Source of the DNA: Polynucleobacter sp. JS-Mosq-20-D10
Lineage (GTDB): Bacteria > Pseudomonadota > Gammaproteobacteria > Burkholderiales > Burkholderiaceae
Reading direction: 5' to 3'
NCBI RefSeq assembly: GCF_018687755.1
Contig: NZ_CP061305.1
Coordinates: forward strand, 619,099-683,098
Length of the DNA stretch: 64,000 bases
Part shown: positions 43,040 through 51,841 of the stretch, one piece after another
How positions within the stretch are numbered: position 1 is the first letter of the stretch
How the letters are laid out: each line of letters starts with the position of its first letter
Program-made: the position numbers and the translations under genes
The notes under the pieces: model-generated
What the model was told of the DNA's origin: nothing
Databases searched by the model: none
Seen by the model: only the letters and a program-made list of their open reading frames with translations

Positions 43040-44857
43040 ATGACTAAACGCGCACTTCGTAATATCGCCATCATCGCCCACGTTGACCACGGTAAAACTA
43101 CTTTGGTTGACCAACTCTTGCGCCAATCTGGCACATTCCGCTCAAACGAAAAAATGACCGAACGCGTCATGGACTCAAATGATTTGGAAAAAGAGCGTGG
43201 CATTACTATTTTGTCCAAGAACTGTGCGGTTGAATATGACGGCACACACATCAACATCGTCGACACACCAGGACACGCCGACTTCGGTGGTGAAGTAGAG
43301 CGTGTGCTCTCCATGGTTGACGGTGTTTTGCTTTTGGTTGACGCAGTTGAAGGCCCAATGCCACAAACTCGCTTCGTAACTAAGAAAGCCTTGGCTCTTG
43401 GATTAAAGCCTATCGTTGTGATTAACAAGGTTGACCGTCCAGGTGCACGTTGTGACTACGTAATAAACGCCACTTTTGAATTGTTTGATAAGTTAGGCGC
43501 TACGGAAGAGCAACTCGACTTCCCAATCATCTATGCATCAGGCTTGAACGGTTATGCAGGCACAACGGAAGATGTCCGTGAAGGCGATATGCGTCCATTG
43601 TTTGACGCTGTTCTGAAATACGTCCCTGTGCGTGATGATGATCCAGATGGTCCTTTGCAATTCCAGATTTCTTCAATCGATTACAACAGCTATGTCGGTA
43701 AGATTGGTGTTGGTCGTATTAGCCGTGGACGTGTGAAGTCAGGCATGGAAGTAGTCTGCATGAACGGTCCTGATGGCGTGCCGTTTAAAGGCCGTATTAA
43801 TCAAGTGTTGAAATTTAAAGGTTTAGAGCGTGAAATCGTTGACGAGGCCTTTGCCGGCGATATTGCTTTAATTAATGGTATTGAAGAGTTGGCGATTGGT
43901 ACAACGGTTTGTGCGGTTGATAAACCAGATCCATTGCCAATGCTCAAGATTGACGAGCCTACTTTAACCATGAACTTCATGGTGAACACCAGCCCATTAG
44001 CTGGCCGTGAAGGCAAGTTTGTAACTAGCCGTCAGATTCGTGAGCGTCTTGACCGTGAGTTGAAAGCCAATATGGCTTTGCGCGTTAAAGAAACTGATGA
44101 TGACACCGTATTCGAAGTGTCTGGCCGTGGCGAGTTGCACCTCACCATCTTGGTAGAGACGATGCGTCGTGAAGGCTATGAGATGGCAGTTTCCCGTCCT
44201 CGTGTTGTCTTTCACGAAGAGAATGGCGTCAAGATGGAGCCGTACGAGAACTTAACGGTTGACGTAGAAGATGCTACTCAAGGTTCTGTAATGGAAGACT
44301 TGGGTAAGCGTAAGGGCGAGTTACAAGATATGGTGAGTGACGGAAAAGGTCGTACCCGTCTTGAATACCGTATTCCTGCACGTGGTTTGATTGGCTTCCA
44401 GGGCGATTTCATGACCATGACTCGTGGTAATGGTTTGATGAGTCATACATTTGATTCTTATGCTCCAGCCAAAGATGGCATCTTAGGTGAGCGTCACAAC
44501 GGTGTATTGATTAGCCAAGACGATGGCGAGGCCGTTGCTTATGCTATTTGGAAACTACAAGACCGTGGTCGTATGTTTGTAAAGCATGGCGATCCTGTTT
44601 ATGAAGGCATGGTGATTGGTATTCATAGTCGCGATAATGACTTAGTTGTGAACCCAATTAAAGGTAAACAATTAACTAACGTACGTTCCTCAGGTACTGA
44701 TGAAGCGGTTCGTTTAGTGACACCAATCGACTTGACTTTGGAATACGCTGTTGAGTTCATTAGTGATGATGAGTTGGTTGAAGTAACGCCGAAGAGCGTA
44801 CGAATCCGTAAGCGTCATTTGAAAGAGCATGACCGTAAGAAAGCTTCCCGCGAGTAA
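43040..44857 (+). CDS. typA: Ribosome-associated GTPase TypA/BipA
   Basis: A 605-residue translational GTPase of the EF-G group. The G domain has HVDHGKTTL (residues 14-22), the switch region ERGITILSKN, DTPGHADFGGEVERVL and NKVDRPG. Later segments GRGELHLTILVETMRREG and RIPARGLIGFQGDFMT are BipA-specific. It supports ribosome assembly and stress or cold growth. A terminator follows directly. Confidence 0.97.
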   Translation: MTKRALRNIAIIAHVDHGKTTLVDQLLRQSGTFRSNEKMTERVMDSNDLEKERGITILSKNCAVEYDGTHINIVDTPGHADFGGEVERVLSMVDGVLLLVDAVEGPMPQTRFVTKKALALGLKPIVVINKVDRPGARCDYVINATFELFDKLGATEEQLDFPIIYASGLNGYAGTTEDVREGDMRPLFDAVLKYVPVRDDDPDGPLQFQISSIDYNSYVGKIGVGRISRGRVKSGMEVVCMNGPDGVPFKGRINQVLKFKGLEREIVDEAFAGDIALINGIEELAIGTTVCAVDKPDPLPMLKIDEPTLTMNFMVNTSPLAGREGKFVTSRQIRERLDRELKANMALRVKETDDDTVFEVSGRGELHLTILVETMRREGYEMAVSRPRVVFHEENGVKMEPYENLTVDVEDATQGSVMEDLGKRKGELQDMVSDGKGRTRLEYRIPARGLIGFQGDFMTMTRGNGLMSHTFDSYAPAKDGILGERHNGVLISQDDGEAVAYAIWKLQDRGRMFVKHGDPVYEGMVIGIHSRDNDLVVNPIKGKQLTNVRSSGTDEAVRLVTPIDLTLEYAVEFISDDELVEVTPKSVRIRKRHLKEHDRKKASRE

Positions 44858-44907
44858 TTTCGCAAAGTTGCTACACTGAGGCACTTTAATCAGTCATCTA
44901 GTGAGTT

Positions 44908-44942
44908 AATAAGAGTCACCTTTGGGTGGCTCTTATTTTTCC
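44908..44942 (+). terminator. Intrinsic terminator of typA
   Basis: Thirteen-base arms, AATAAGAGTCACC and GGTGGCTCTTATT (one G-U pair), close a TTTG loop and run into TTTTT. It sits 50 bases past the typA stop. Confidence 0.88.
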
Positions 44943-44984
44943 TCCAGAGCAATATTCTTAAAATCTTAGTAAATAAATTATTTC

Positions 44985-47348
44985 ATGCTGCCATCAATCG
45001 AACAACGTCTTGCCCAAGAGTTATCTGCTAAACCTGCACAAGTGGCTGCCGCCATCGCATTGATGGATGAAGGTGCAACCGTTCCCTTTATTGCACGTTA
45101 TCGCAAAGAGGCAACTGGCGGTTTGGACGATACGCAGTTGCGTTTACTAGAAGACCGACTCGGTTACTTGCGAGAGTTGGAGGAGCGTCGTAAAGCGATT
45201 GTTGCGTCGATTGAAGAGCAGGGCAAGATGACTCCGGAGTTACTCAAAGCCATCCTGATGGCAGAAGATAAGACCCGCCTAGAGGATCTCTATCTTCCTT
45301 ATAAACTCAAGCGTCGTACCAAGGCGCAAATCGCTCTGGAGGCTGGATTAGAGTCTTTAGCTAATGACTTATTGGCTAACCCCATGTTGGATCCAGAAGT
45401 GGAAGCAGCCAAATATCTTAAAGAGGCATTTACATCTGATCAGGGTGATAACCCAGGCGTCGTCGATACTAAGTCCGCTCTTGAAGGCGCTCGTCAGATT
45501 TTGATGGAGCGTTTTGCTGAAGATGCTGGACTGGTGCAATCACTTAGAACGTATTTGCAGGAGCATGGCGTTGTGGAATCTAAAGTCATTGCTGGCAAAG
45601 AGCAAGAGGGTGAGAAATTTTCAGATTACTTCGATTACTCAGAACCTATCTCAGCAATTCCGTCGCATCGTGCTCTGGCTTTATTTAGAGGTCGTCGTGA
45701 GCAAATGCTTATGGTCAACTTGCGTCTAGACACCGAAGAAGAAAAGCCCAAATGGGACGCGCCGCATAATCCTTGTGAGTCCCGTATTGCCAATCATTTC
45801 AAGATTAAAAACGAAGGCCGCCCTGCTGATCAGTGGCTTGCAGACACTGTACGTTGGACTTGGCGCATCAAATGCTCGATGCATTTGGAATCTGAGCTGA
45901 TGAGTGCTTTGCGTGAACGCTCTGAAGCGGAGGCGATTAATGTCTTTGCGCGCAACCTCAAGGCTTTACTGTTGGCTGCACCTGCAGGACCAAAGGTTAC
46001 TATTGGCCTTGATCCGGGCATGAGAACCGGCGTCAAAGTGGCCGTAGTAGATGCGACAGGTAAGGTGGTAGATACCGATGTGATTTACCCACACCAACCC
46101 AAGAATGATTGGGATGGCTCATTGCATACGCTTGCTAAATTAGCTGAGAAACATCAGGCTAACTTAATCTCGATCGGTAACGGTACAGCCTCACGTGAGA
46201 CTGATAAATTGGCGCAAGATTTAATCAAAGCTAAACCTGAACTTAAGCTGACCAAGATTGTGGTCTCTGAAGCAGGGGCATCGGTTTACTCTGCCTCTGA
46301 GTACGCCTCAAAAGAATTACCTGGTATGGATGTGTCATTGCGTGGAGCGGTATCGATTGCGAGAAGGCTACAAGATCCTCTAGCCGAGCTAGTGAAGATT
46401 GATCCAAAGTCTATTGGCGTGGGTCAATATCAGCACGATGTGATGCAGACTCAATTAGCTAAGTCATTAGTGGGAGTAGTAGAGGATTGCGTTAATGCGG
46501 TCGGTGTTGACGTGAATACGGCATCCGCACCCTTATTGGCAAGAGTCTCAGGCTTAAGTGCTACGGTTGCTGAAGGAATCGTGACTTATCGAGATAGCCA
46601 TGGCGCCTTTCAGACGAGGGCAGATTTGCGTAGCGTGCCTCGCTTAGGCGAGAAGACTTTTGAGCAAGCAGCTGGTTTCTTGCGCATTATGAATGGTAAA
46701 GATCCTTTGGATGCCTCTGCTGTCCACCCAGAATCCTATCCTTTGGTAGAAAAGATTCTGAAAGATATCAAGAAGGGTGTTAAAGAGCTCATTGGCGATA
46801 TCGCAATACTTAAGGGGCTCAATCCAGAAAAGTATGCCGATGAGCAGTTTGGTCTTCCTACAGTTACCGACATTATTAAGGAATTAGAAAAGCCCGGCCG
46901 TGATCCTCGTCCGGAGTTCACTACAGCGACATTTAAAGATGGTGTCGAAAAAATCAGTGATCTTAAGACCGATATGATTTTAGAAGGCGTAGTTACCAAC
47001 GTGGCAGCCTTCGGTGCCTTTGTCGATATTGGCGTTCATCAAGATGGCCTGGTACATATCTCTGCATTGGCCAATACCTTTGTAAAAGATCCGCACACGG
47101 TAGTCAAAGCAGGGCAGGTGGTGAAGGTCAAAGTACTTGAAGTAGATGAAAAGCGCAAGCGCATTGCACTCACCATGCGACTCTCTGATGAAGCGCCTAA
47201 AGTGTCGGTAGGCTCAAAGCCTGAGCAAAGGTCAAATAGACCTGGCACTTCAAGAGCTCCAGAAGCTAGAAGACCGCAGGAAGATAGAAGATCTGCGCCT
47301 CCAATGAATAATGCAATGGCTGATGCCTTACGAAAGCTTAAGGGTTAA
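44985..47348 (+). CDS. tex: RNA-binding transcription accessory protein Tex
   Basis: A 787-residue protein with the Tex layout. The N-terminal helical region carries ATVPFIARYRKEATGGLDDTQLR. The YqgF/RNase H-like domain begins at about 340 (IGLDPGMRTGVKVAVVD), and helix-hairpin-helix units sit at about 500-570 (VNTASAPLLARVSGL). A C-terminal S1 domain lies at about 655-725 (GVVTNVAAFGAFVDIGVHQDG). The last 50 residues are a basic disordered tail. Tex binds RNA and is linked to transcription and stress tolerance. Confidence 0.95.
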   Translation: MLPSIEQRLAQELSAKPAQVAAAIALMDEGATVPFIARYRKEATGGLDDTQLRLLEDRLGYLRELEERRKAIVASIEEQGKMTPELLKAILMAEDKTRLEDLYLPYKLKRRTKAQIALEAGLESLANDLLANPMLDPEVEAAKYLKEAFTSDQGDNPGVVDTKSALEGARQILMERFAEDAGLVQSLRTYLQEHGVVESKVIAGKEQEGEKFSDYFDYSEPISAIPSHRALALFRGRREQMLMVNLRLDTEEEKPKWDAPHNPCESRIANHFKIKNEGRPADQWLADTVRWTWRIKCSMHLESELMSALRERSEAEAINVFARNLKALLLAAPAGPKVTIGLDPGMRTGVKVAVVDATGKVVDTDVIYPHQPKNDWDGSLHTLAKLAEKHQANLISIGNGTASRETDKLAQDLIKAKPELKLTKIVVSEAGASVYSASEYASKELPGMDVSLRGAVSIARRLQDPLAELVKIDPKSIGVGQYQHDVMQTQLAKSLVGVVEDCVNAVGVDVNTASAPLLARVSGLSATVAEGIVTYRDSHGAFQTRADLRSVPRLGEKTFEQAAGFLRIMNGKDPLDASAVHPESYPLVEKILKDIKKGVKELIGDIAILKGLNPEKYADEQFGLPTVTDIIKELEKPGRDPRPEFTTATFKDGVEKISDLKTDMILEGVVTNVAAFGAFVDIGVHQDGLVHISALANTFVKDPHTVVKAGQVVKVKVLEVDEKRKRIALTMRLSDEAPKVSVGSKPEQRSNRPGTSRAPEARRPQEDRRSAPPMNNAMADALRKLKG

Positions 47349-47408
47349 AAAATCGTTACACTGAAGTAGTGGAGTACATCAAACAATAGGCATAGAAATA
47401 TTAGCTAA

Positions 47409-48167
47409 ATGAATCCGATCAAACATATTCTTCTGACTTTGATGGCTCTGTATGTCTCTACTTCTTTAGCTCAAACAGCGCCAACAGTAGCTGCAGCCTC
47501 AGACCTCAAGTTTGCCCTAGAAGAAATCGCTGCGAACTATAAGGCTGATAAGGGGCAAGAGGTGAGGCTGGTATTTGGTTCATCTGGTGTGCTCTGGCAG
47601 CAAGTCAAAAATGGAGCGCCCTTTGGTTTGCTGATGTCTGCCGACGAGGCGTATATCGATGACTTACATAAAAATGGCTTAACAGTAGATCAGGGAAGTC
47701 TTTACGCTATCGGCAGAATAGCTCTCTTGCAGAAAAAGGGTAATCCAATCAAGCTTGCTACAGATAAAGATGGTTTGATTAAAGCCATTACAGAGGCCAA
47801 GAAAATTGCCATAGCCAACCCAGAGCACGCCCCTTACGGTAGGGCTGCAAAAGAATACCTCATTGGCATTGGTGTTTGGGATCTGGCCCAGCCTAAGCTA
47901 GTGTTTGGAGAAAATATTTCTCAAGCAACGATGTTTGCCTTAACTGGCTCAGCAGATTTTGCAATTGCAGCTTTATCTTTAGCCATATCACCCCAAGTGC
48001 AAGTGCAATCTACCTATGTATTAATACCGGATCACTTGCATAAGCCCTTAAGACAAAAGATGGCCTTGATCAAAAATAGTACATCTAGCGCAAAAGATTT
48101 TTATCAATACCTACAAGAGTCTAAGTCTCGGCAAATCATGAGCAGGTATGGCTTCACTGCTCCGTAG
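47409..48167 (+). CDS. modA: Molybdate ABC transporter substrate-binding protein (ModA-like)
   Basis: A 252-residue periplasmic receptor with a signal peptide (residues 1-21, ending TSLAQ). ModA features are VAAASDLKFALEEIAANY, VFGSSGVLWQQVKNGAPF and IANPEHAPYGRAAKEYL. ModA binds molybdate or tungstate. No modB or modC follows; instead an arsR-arsC-acr3 set begins 37 bases downstream. Whether it serves a distant permease or another oxyanion is unknown. Confidence 0.87.
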   Translation: MNPIKHILLTLMALYVSTSLAQTAPTVAAASDLKFALEEIAANYKADKGQEVRLVFGSSGVLWQQVKNGAPFGLLMSADEAYIDDLHKNGLTVDQGSLYAIGRIALLQKKGNPIKLATDKDGLIKAITEAKKIAIANPEHAPYGRAAKEYLIGIGVWDLAQPKLVFGENISQATMFALTGSADFAIAALSLAISPQVQVQSTYVLIPDHLHKPLRQKMALIKNSTSSAKDFYQYLQESKSRQIMSRYGFTAP

Positions 48168-48204
48168 TCATCTATTTGTAATATAGTTCGATTATTATGG
48201 AATT

Positions 48205-48534
48205 ATGAAAAATACTGAAGCTATTCTGGCATTCATGGCCCTAGGGCAAGAATCCCGCTTAAACGTCTATCGCCTCATCGTTCAAAAGGGTGATCAGGGT
48301 TTATTGCCATCGCAAATCCATGAAATGCTGGGTATTCCCAATGCGACGCTCAGCTTTCATCTGAAAGAGCTCTATCAAGCCAATCTCATCACTGTCGAGC
48401 GCCAAAGTCGTAATCTGATCTACAGACCAAATCCAGGAATGGTAGAAGATCTTAGTCAATTCTTGCTAGCTAACTGTTGCGACGGTAAGCCATGCAAAAC
48501 TACCAAAGTGATCAAAAAGGTAAAGGCCCAATGA
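48205..48534 (+). CDS. arsR: ArsR-family arsenic-responsive repressor
   Basis: A 109-residue winged-helix regulator. The DNA-binding helix is in SQIHEMLGIPNATLSFHLKEL. The inducer site appears to be C-terminal: C91 and C92 followed by C97 (NCCDGKPC), like the CC...C arsenite site of the Acidithiobacillus-type ArsR rather than the classical helix-3 ELCVC site. It likely represses arsRC-acr3. Just upstream, TAATA and TATTA arms flank 9 bases in the 37-base gap and could be its operator. Confidence 0.9.
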   Translation: MKNTEAILAFMALGQESRLNVYRLIVQKGDQGLLPSQIHEMLGIPNATLSFHLKELYQANLITVERQSRNLIYRPNPGMVEDLSQFLLANCCDGKPCKTTKVIKKVKAQ

Positions 48535-49010
48535 AGCAGTACAACATTCTTTTCTTATGCACTCATAACTCTGCTAGATCGATCTTGGGTGAGGCTTTAG
48601 CATCCACTCATCCAAGTGGAAAATTTGTAGGCTATTCAGCAGGCTCTACCCCGGGAACAAGCGTGAATCCTATTGCTGCTGATATTGCAGAAGAATTGGG
48701 TATGGACCGCACTCTTTTGAGATCGAAGAGTTGGGATGAGTTTGCTTTACCAGACGCTCCAAAGATGGATTTTATTGTGACGGTTTGCGATAACGCCGCT
48801 GGCGAAGTGTGCCCATTTTGGCCAGGTCAGCCTGCGACAGCGCATTGGGGATTCCCTGATCCATCCCAAGTACAGGGTACTGATTTAGAGAAAAAGGCAG
48901 CTTTTAATGAGGTCATGAATGGCCTCAAAAGACGTTTAGATATTTTGGCGGCAATGCCATTGGAAAAACTCGATTCTATGAGCCTGAAAGAGATACACAG
49001 CAAAGCATGA
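48531..49010 (+). CDS. arsC: Arsenate reductase, low-molecular-weight phosphatase type
   Basis: A 159-residue enzyme with the phosphatase-like loop LFLCTHNSARS (Cys10, then Arg and Ser). The later CDNAAGEVCPFWPG and HWGFPDPS segments are typical of proteobacterial ArsC of this class. It reduces arsenate to arsenite for export. The ATG at 48531 overlaps the arsR stop (ATGA). A longer in-frame start at 48492 inside arsR is unlikely. Confidence 0.93.
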   Translation: MKQYNILFLCTHNSARSILGEALASTHPSGKFVGYSAGSTPGTSVNPIAADIAEELGMDRTLLRSKSWDEFALPDAPKMDFIVTVCDNAAGEVCPFWPGQPATAHWGFPDPSQVQGTDLEKKAAFNEVMNGLKRRLDILAAMPLEKLDSMSLKEIHSKA

Positions 49011-50056
49011 GCTCCCTTACTAAAAAACTCTCCTTTCTAGATCGCTATTTGACGGTCTGGATCTTTGCAGCAATGGCCCTAGGTATTGCATTGGGTCACT
49101 TTATTCCAGATGTAGAAAGGTTTATTAATTTCTTTCAGGTTGGAAGCACTAATCTTCCAATTGCTATTGGTTTGATATTGATGATGTATCCACCCTTTGC
49201 TAAGGTGCGTTACGAAGATCTGCCTGACGTTTTTAAAGATAAACGTATCTTTCTGATTTCGCTATTCATGAACTGGATCATTGCACCAACTTTAATGTTC
49301 TTTTTAGCGATTACTTTTGTTCCAGATCAACCGGAATATATGGCTGGGCTGATATTGATTGGCATCGCACCTTGTGTTGCGATGGTCATTATTTGGAATG
49401 ATCTGGCCAAAGGCTCTACTGAATACGCTGCTGGCCTAGTGGCATTTAATGCCATTTTTCAGGTGCTGTTCTTTAGTGTCTACGCCTACTTTTTCCTGAC
49501 GGTATTGCCTCCATATTTCGGGCTCGCAGGATCAAGCGTGAGCATAAGCATGGGTCAGATTGCGCAAAGTGTATTTATCTATTTAGGCATTCCTTGTATC
49601 GCAGGAATATTGACTAGGGTAGTGATGCTCAAGTTCATGACTAAAGCGCATTATCACGAGCATCTTGTGCCTCGGATTGGCAAGCTTACCTTGATTGCCT
49701 TGCTCTTTACCATCGTCGTGATGTTTAGCCTCAAAGGCGGGGTAATTTTGACGCTCCCGATGGACGTCCTTACCATCGCCGTTCCATTGCTGATTTTCTT
49801 TCTGATCATGTTCTTGCTGACATTCTTTGTCACCGGCAAGATGGGGATCGATTACCAGCGTTGCTGTACGCTCTCATTTACTGCTTCGAGTAATAACTTT
49901 GAATTGGCGATTGCTGTAGCGATTGCGGTATTTGGAATTAATTCTGGAGCAGCCTTTGCAGCAGTCATCGGGCCCTTAGTAGAGGTGCCCATCATGATTG
50001 GCTTAGTGACTGTGGCCTTATGGTTTAAAGGGCGCTATTTCTCAAGAAGCGTTTAA
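49007..50056 (+). CDS. acr3: Arsenite efflux transporter ACR3
   Basis: A 349-residue membrane protein with about ten hydrophobic segments. The ACR3 family is shown by LTVWIFAAMALGIALGHF at the N-terminus, IGIAPCVAMVIIWNDLAKG with the essential cysteine, and the C-terminal SSNNFELAIAVAIAVFG. It exports arsenite made by ArsC. It overlaps arsC by four bases and ends the operon. Confidence 0.94.
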   Translation: MSSLTKKLSFLDRYLTVWIFAAMALGIALGHFIPDVERFINFFQVGSTNLPIAIGLILMMYPPFAKVRYEDLPDVFKDKRIFLISLFMNWIIAPTLMFFLAITFVPDQPEYMAGLILIGIAPCVAMVIIWNDLAKGSTEYAAGLVAFNAIFQVLFFSVYAYFFLTVLPPYFGLAGSSVSISMGQIAQSVFIYLGIPCIAGILTRVVMLKFMTKAHYHEHLVPRIGKLTLIALLFTIVVMFSLKGGVILTLPMDVLTIAVPLLIFFLIMFLLTFFVTGKMGIDYQRCCTLSFTASSNNFELAIAVAIAVFGINSGAAFAAVIGPLVEVPIMIGLVTVALWFKGRYFSRSV

Positions 50057-50092
50057 GTTGCAGGATTTGCAGTTCTCATTCGGCAAGTTTTT

Positions 50093-50341
50093 TTATGCTC
50101 TGTAAGGCCTAACTAGATTCTCTAAACCAAAGGCATCATTTGCATGCCTGAGTTGGTCAATAGACTCTCTCAGCGCTTTTACTTCTTTGCATTTGAGTTT
50201 TTGAAGTTTCTGACGATCCATTCCATAGGTATCGACTAGATAGCGAATTCTAGTTAAGCATATTTGCAGGCGAATAAGCCAGTAGATGGCAAATATCCCC
50301 GGTGCGAATAAGAGCAGCAAAATACTCATTGAAGAATCCAT
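50093..50341 (-). CDS. Small hypothetical membrane protein
   Basis: An 82-residue open frame with one strong hydrophobic segment (about residues 5-25, SILLLLFAPGIFAIYWLIR). A charged helix (MDRQKLQKLKCKEVKALRES) and a short C-terminal end follow. No family is recognised. It starts right after the usp terminator, so it would need read-through or its own promoter, and its ribosome site is poor. An ATG at 50329 or a GTG at 50356 are other possible starts. The composition looks protein-like. Confidence 0.5.
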   Translation of the reverse strand: MDSSMSILLLLFAPGIFAIYWLIRLQICLTRIRYLVDTYGMDRQKLQKLKCKEVKALRESIDQLRHANDAFGLENLVRPYRA

Positions 50342-50366
50342 AAAAAAGACCGTCACTTAGACGGCC
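50342..50366 (-). terminator. Intrinsic terminator of usp gene
   Basis: On the minus strand, arms GGCCGTC and GACGGTC close a TAAGT loop... arms pair with one G-U and lead into TTTTTT. It lies 35 bases after the stop of the universal stress protein gene. Confidence 0.8.
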
Positions 50367-50400
50367 TATTGAAAATAATCTAGCGATGCACTTTTTAAGC

Positions 50401-50826
50401 TTACTTGACTAATAAAACAGCTTGCTTGGCTGTATTGCTGACTCTCTGAGCAACAGAACCCATCATGGTATCGACAATACCACTGCGACCTTTTGAGCCC
50501 ATGACGATCAGATCAAACTTTTCTTTATTGGCAAGTGCAATGATCTCGTTGGCAATATTGCCGCGCTTAATAACCATGCTATGTTTTACGCCAGCCGAAT
50601 CCAATACCTTCTGGGATCCCTTGAGTTCTTTCTCACTCACTTCGCGCAGGTAGTCATCAATGACGCTATTTGCCACAAATTGTTTCACATGACCCAAGCC
50701 AATATCATCATGAACGCTAATTAATGTCACTGTGCACTTGCTGCGCAAATCTTTTGCTAATTTCACAACATACTTAGCTGCATTAAGTGAAGATTTGGAG
50801 CCGTCAACTGGTAATAGAATTTTCAT
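50401..50826 (-). CDS. Universal stress protein UspA family
   Basis: A 141-residue UspA-fold protein. The N-terminal strand is KILLPVDGSKSSLNAAKYV. The C-terminal nucleotide-binding motif is MGSKGRSGIVDTMMGSVAQR, matching the G-2x-G-9x-G-S ATP-binding pattern, and the end is VLLVK. ATP-binding Usps support stress and starvation survival. A near-identical C-terminus survives as a scrap at 55701-55766. It is transcribed alone and has its own terminator. Confidence 0.92.
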   Translation of the reverse strand: MKILLPVDGSKSSLNAAKYVVKLAKDLRSKCTVTLISVHDDIGLGHVKQFVANSVIDDYLREVSEKELKGSQKVLDSAGVKHSMVIKRGNIANEIIALANKEKFDLIVMGSKGRSGIVDTMMGSVAQRVSNTAKQAVLLVK

Positions 50827-50952
50827 AACACCCTCATTTTTATAGTAAATAAACTAAATTCTCATACCCTTAATTTACTCTCAATATGCCTATAAATCCA
50901 CAAGGGGTTTCCAATACCTTACTAAATTGTGTATCTATTTTCTTGAAAAGAT

Positions 50953-51726
50953 TTACTTCAAGAAGGCATCGTAGAAGGTTTTGATAATGAGTATGGTGAC
51001 CAAAATGAAGAAGCCCTTACGAATAAAGGAGTTGCCATGCTTGATCGCAATCCTGGTGCCAATTTGACCGCCCACCAGATTGGCGCTGGCCATGAGTAAG
51101 CCAAGCTTCCAGTCAAAGTAACCTAGATAGAAAAATACGCAGAGCGCACCTAGATTGGAAGCAATATTGAGAAACTTGGCAGGCGCTGCAGATCGCAAAA
51201 AATCAAATCCTAAAACACGGGTGTAAAAGAGTTTATAAAAGGCACCAGCTCCAGGCCCTAGGAAGCCATCGTAAAATCCAATGATGCCGGCGCCTGTTGA
51301 GGCAATAGCTTTTTGTTTATGGTGATGATGCTTGGGAGCGTGAACTAGACCCGCGCTAGATTTGATATTAAAGATCAGTAGTGCTAGCAATAAAAATGGC
51401 AGGGCGCCTCTGAGCCATTCGGTTGGTAGGCGAGTAACGAGGTAGGCCCCTGCAACTGAGGCAAAAAAGGCAAAAGTAGAAGAGATGATCACAAGGCCCC
51501 AAGGGCTTTTATTGACTCGGCTGTACTGAATAGCTGAGCCAATCGTACCTACGATAGAACCAAACTTATTGACTGAGAGTAGGGTGGCTGGTGGAAAGCC
51601 CGGTAGGGCTGCAAACAGTGCTGGAACCTGAATCATCCCCCCGCCACCAATAATGGAGTCGACCAATCCCGCAAATAATGCGAAGGCAAACAATAAGCCA
51701 AGGTCAAATGCAGAGAGTTCAAGCAT
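50953..51726 (-). CDS. TSUP family exporter (TauE/SafE, YfcA-like)
   Basis: A 257-residue membrane protein with about eight hydrophobic segments. Two family repeats are visible: FAGLVDSIIGGGGMIQVPAL near the N-terminus and GFYDGFLGPGAGAFYKL in the second half. TSUP proteins move sulfite, sulfoacetate or other organosulfur anions; the substrate is not known. A His-rich cytosolic loop (HAPKHHHHKQK) lies in the middle, perhaps binding metal. It is divergent from an RluA-type gene. Confidence 0.88.
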   Translation of the reverse strand: MLELSAFDLGLLFAFALFAGLVDSIIGGGGMIQVPALFAALPGFPPATLLSVNKFGSIVGTIGSAIQYSRVNKSPWGLVIISSTFAFFASVAGAYLVTRLPTEWLRGALPFLLLALLIFNIKSSAGLVHAPKHHHHKQKAIASTGAGIIGFYDGFLGPGAGAFYKLFYTRVLGFDFLRSAAPAKFLNIASNLGALCVFFYLGYFDWKLGLLMASANLVGGQIGTRIAIKHGNSFIRKGFFILVTILIIKTFYDAFLK

Positions 51727-51841
51727 GCTGTCTATTCATTTTCTAGTTTTAATGGGCGCTGCTGCCCCATTTTAGAGGGTTTCATTTGGGCGTACTTGGA
51801 TTGCCTTGCCTAGCTTGGTGGGGGTGGATAATCTAGTGCAA

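Noticed and set aside
43036..43428. 130-codon frame antisense to typA
   Set aside because: It lies wholly within the conserved G domain coding region on the other strand and has no features of its own.
50041..50100. Weak TTGC/GCAA stem with seven T residues after acr3
   Set aside because: The stem is only four pairs with a long loop, so it is too weak to call a terminator.
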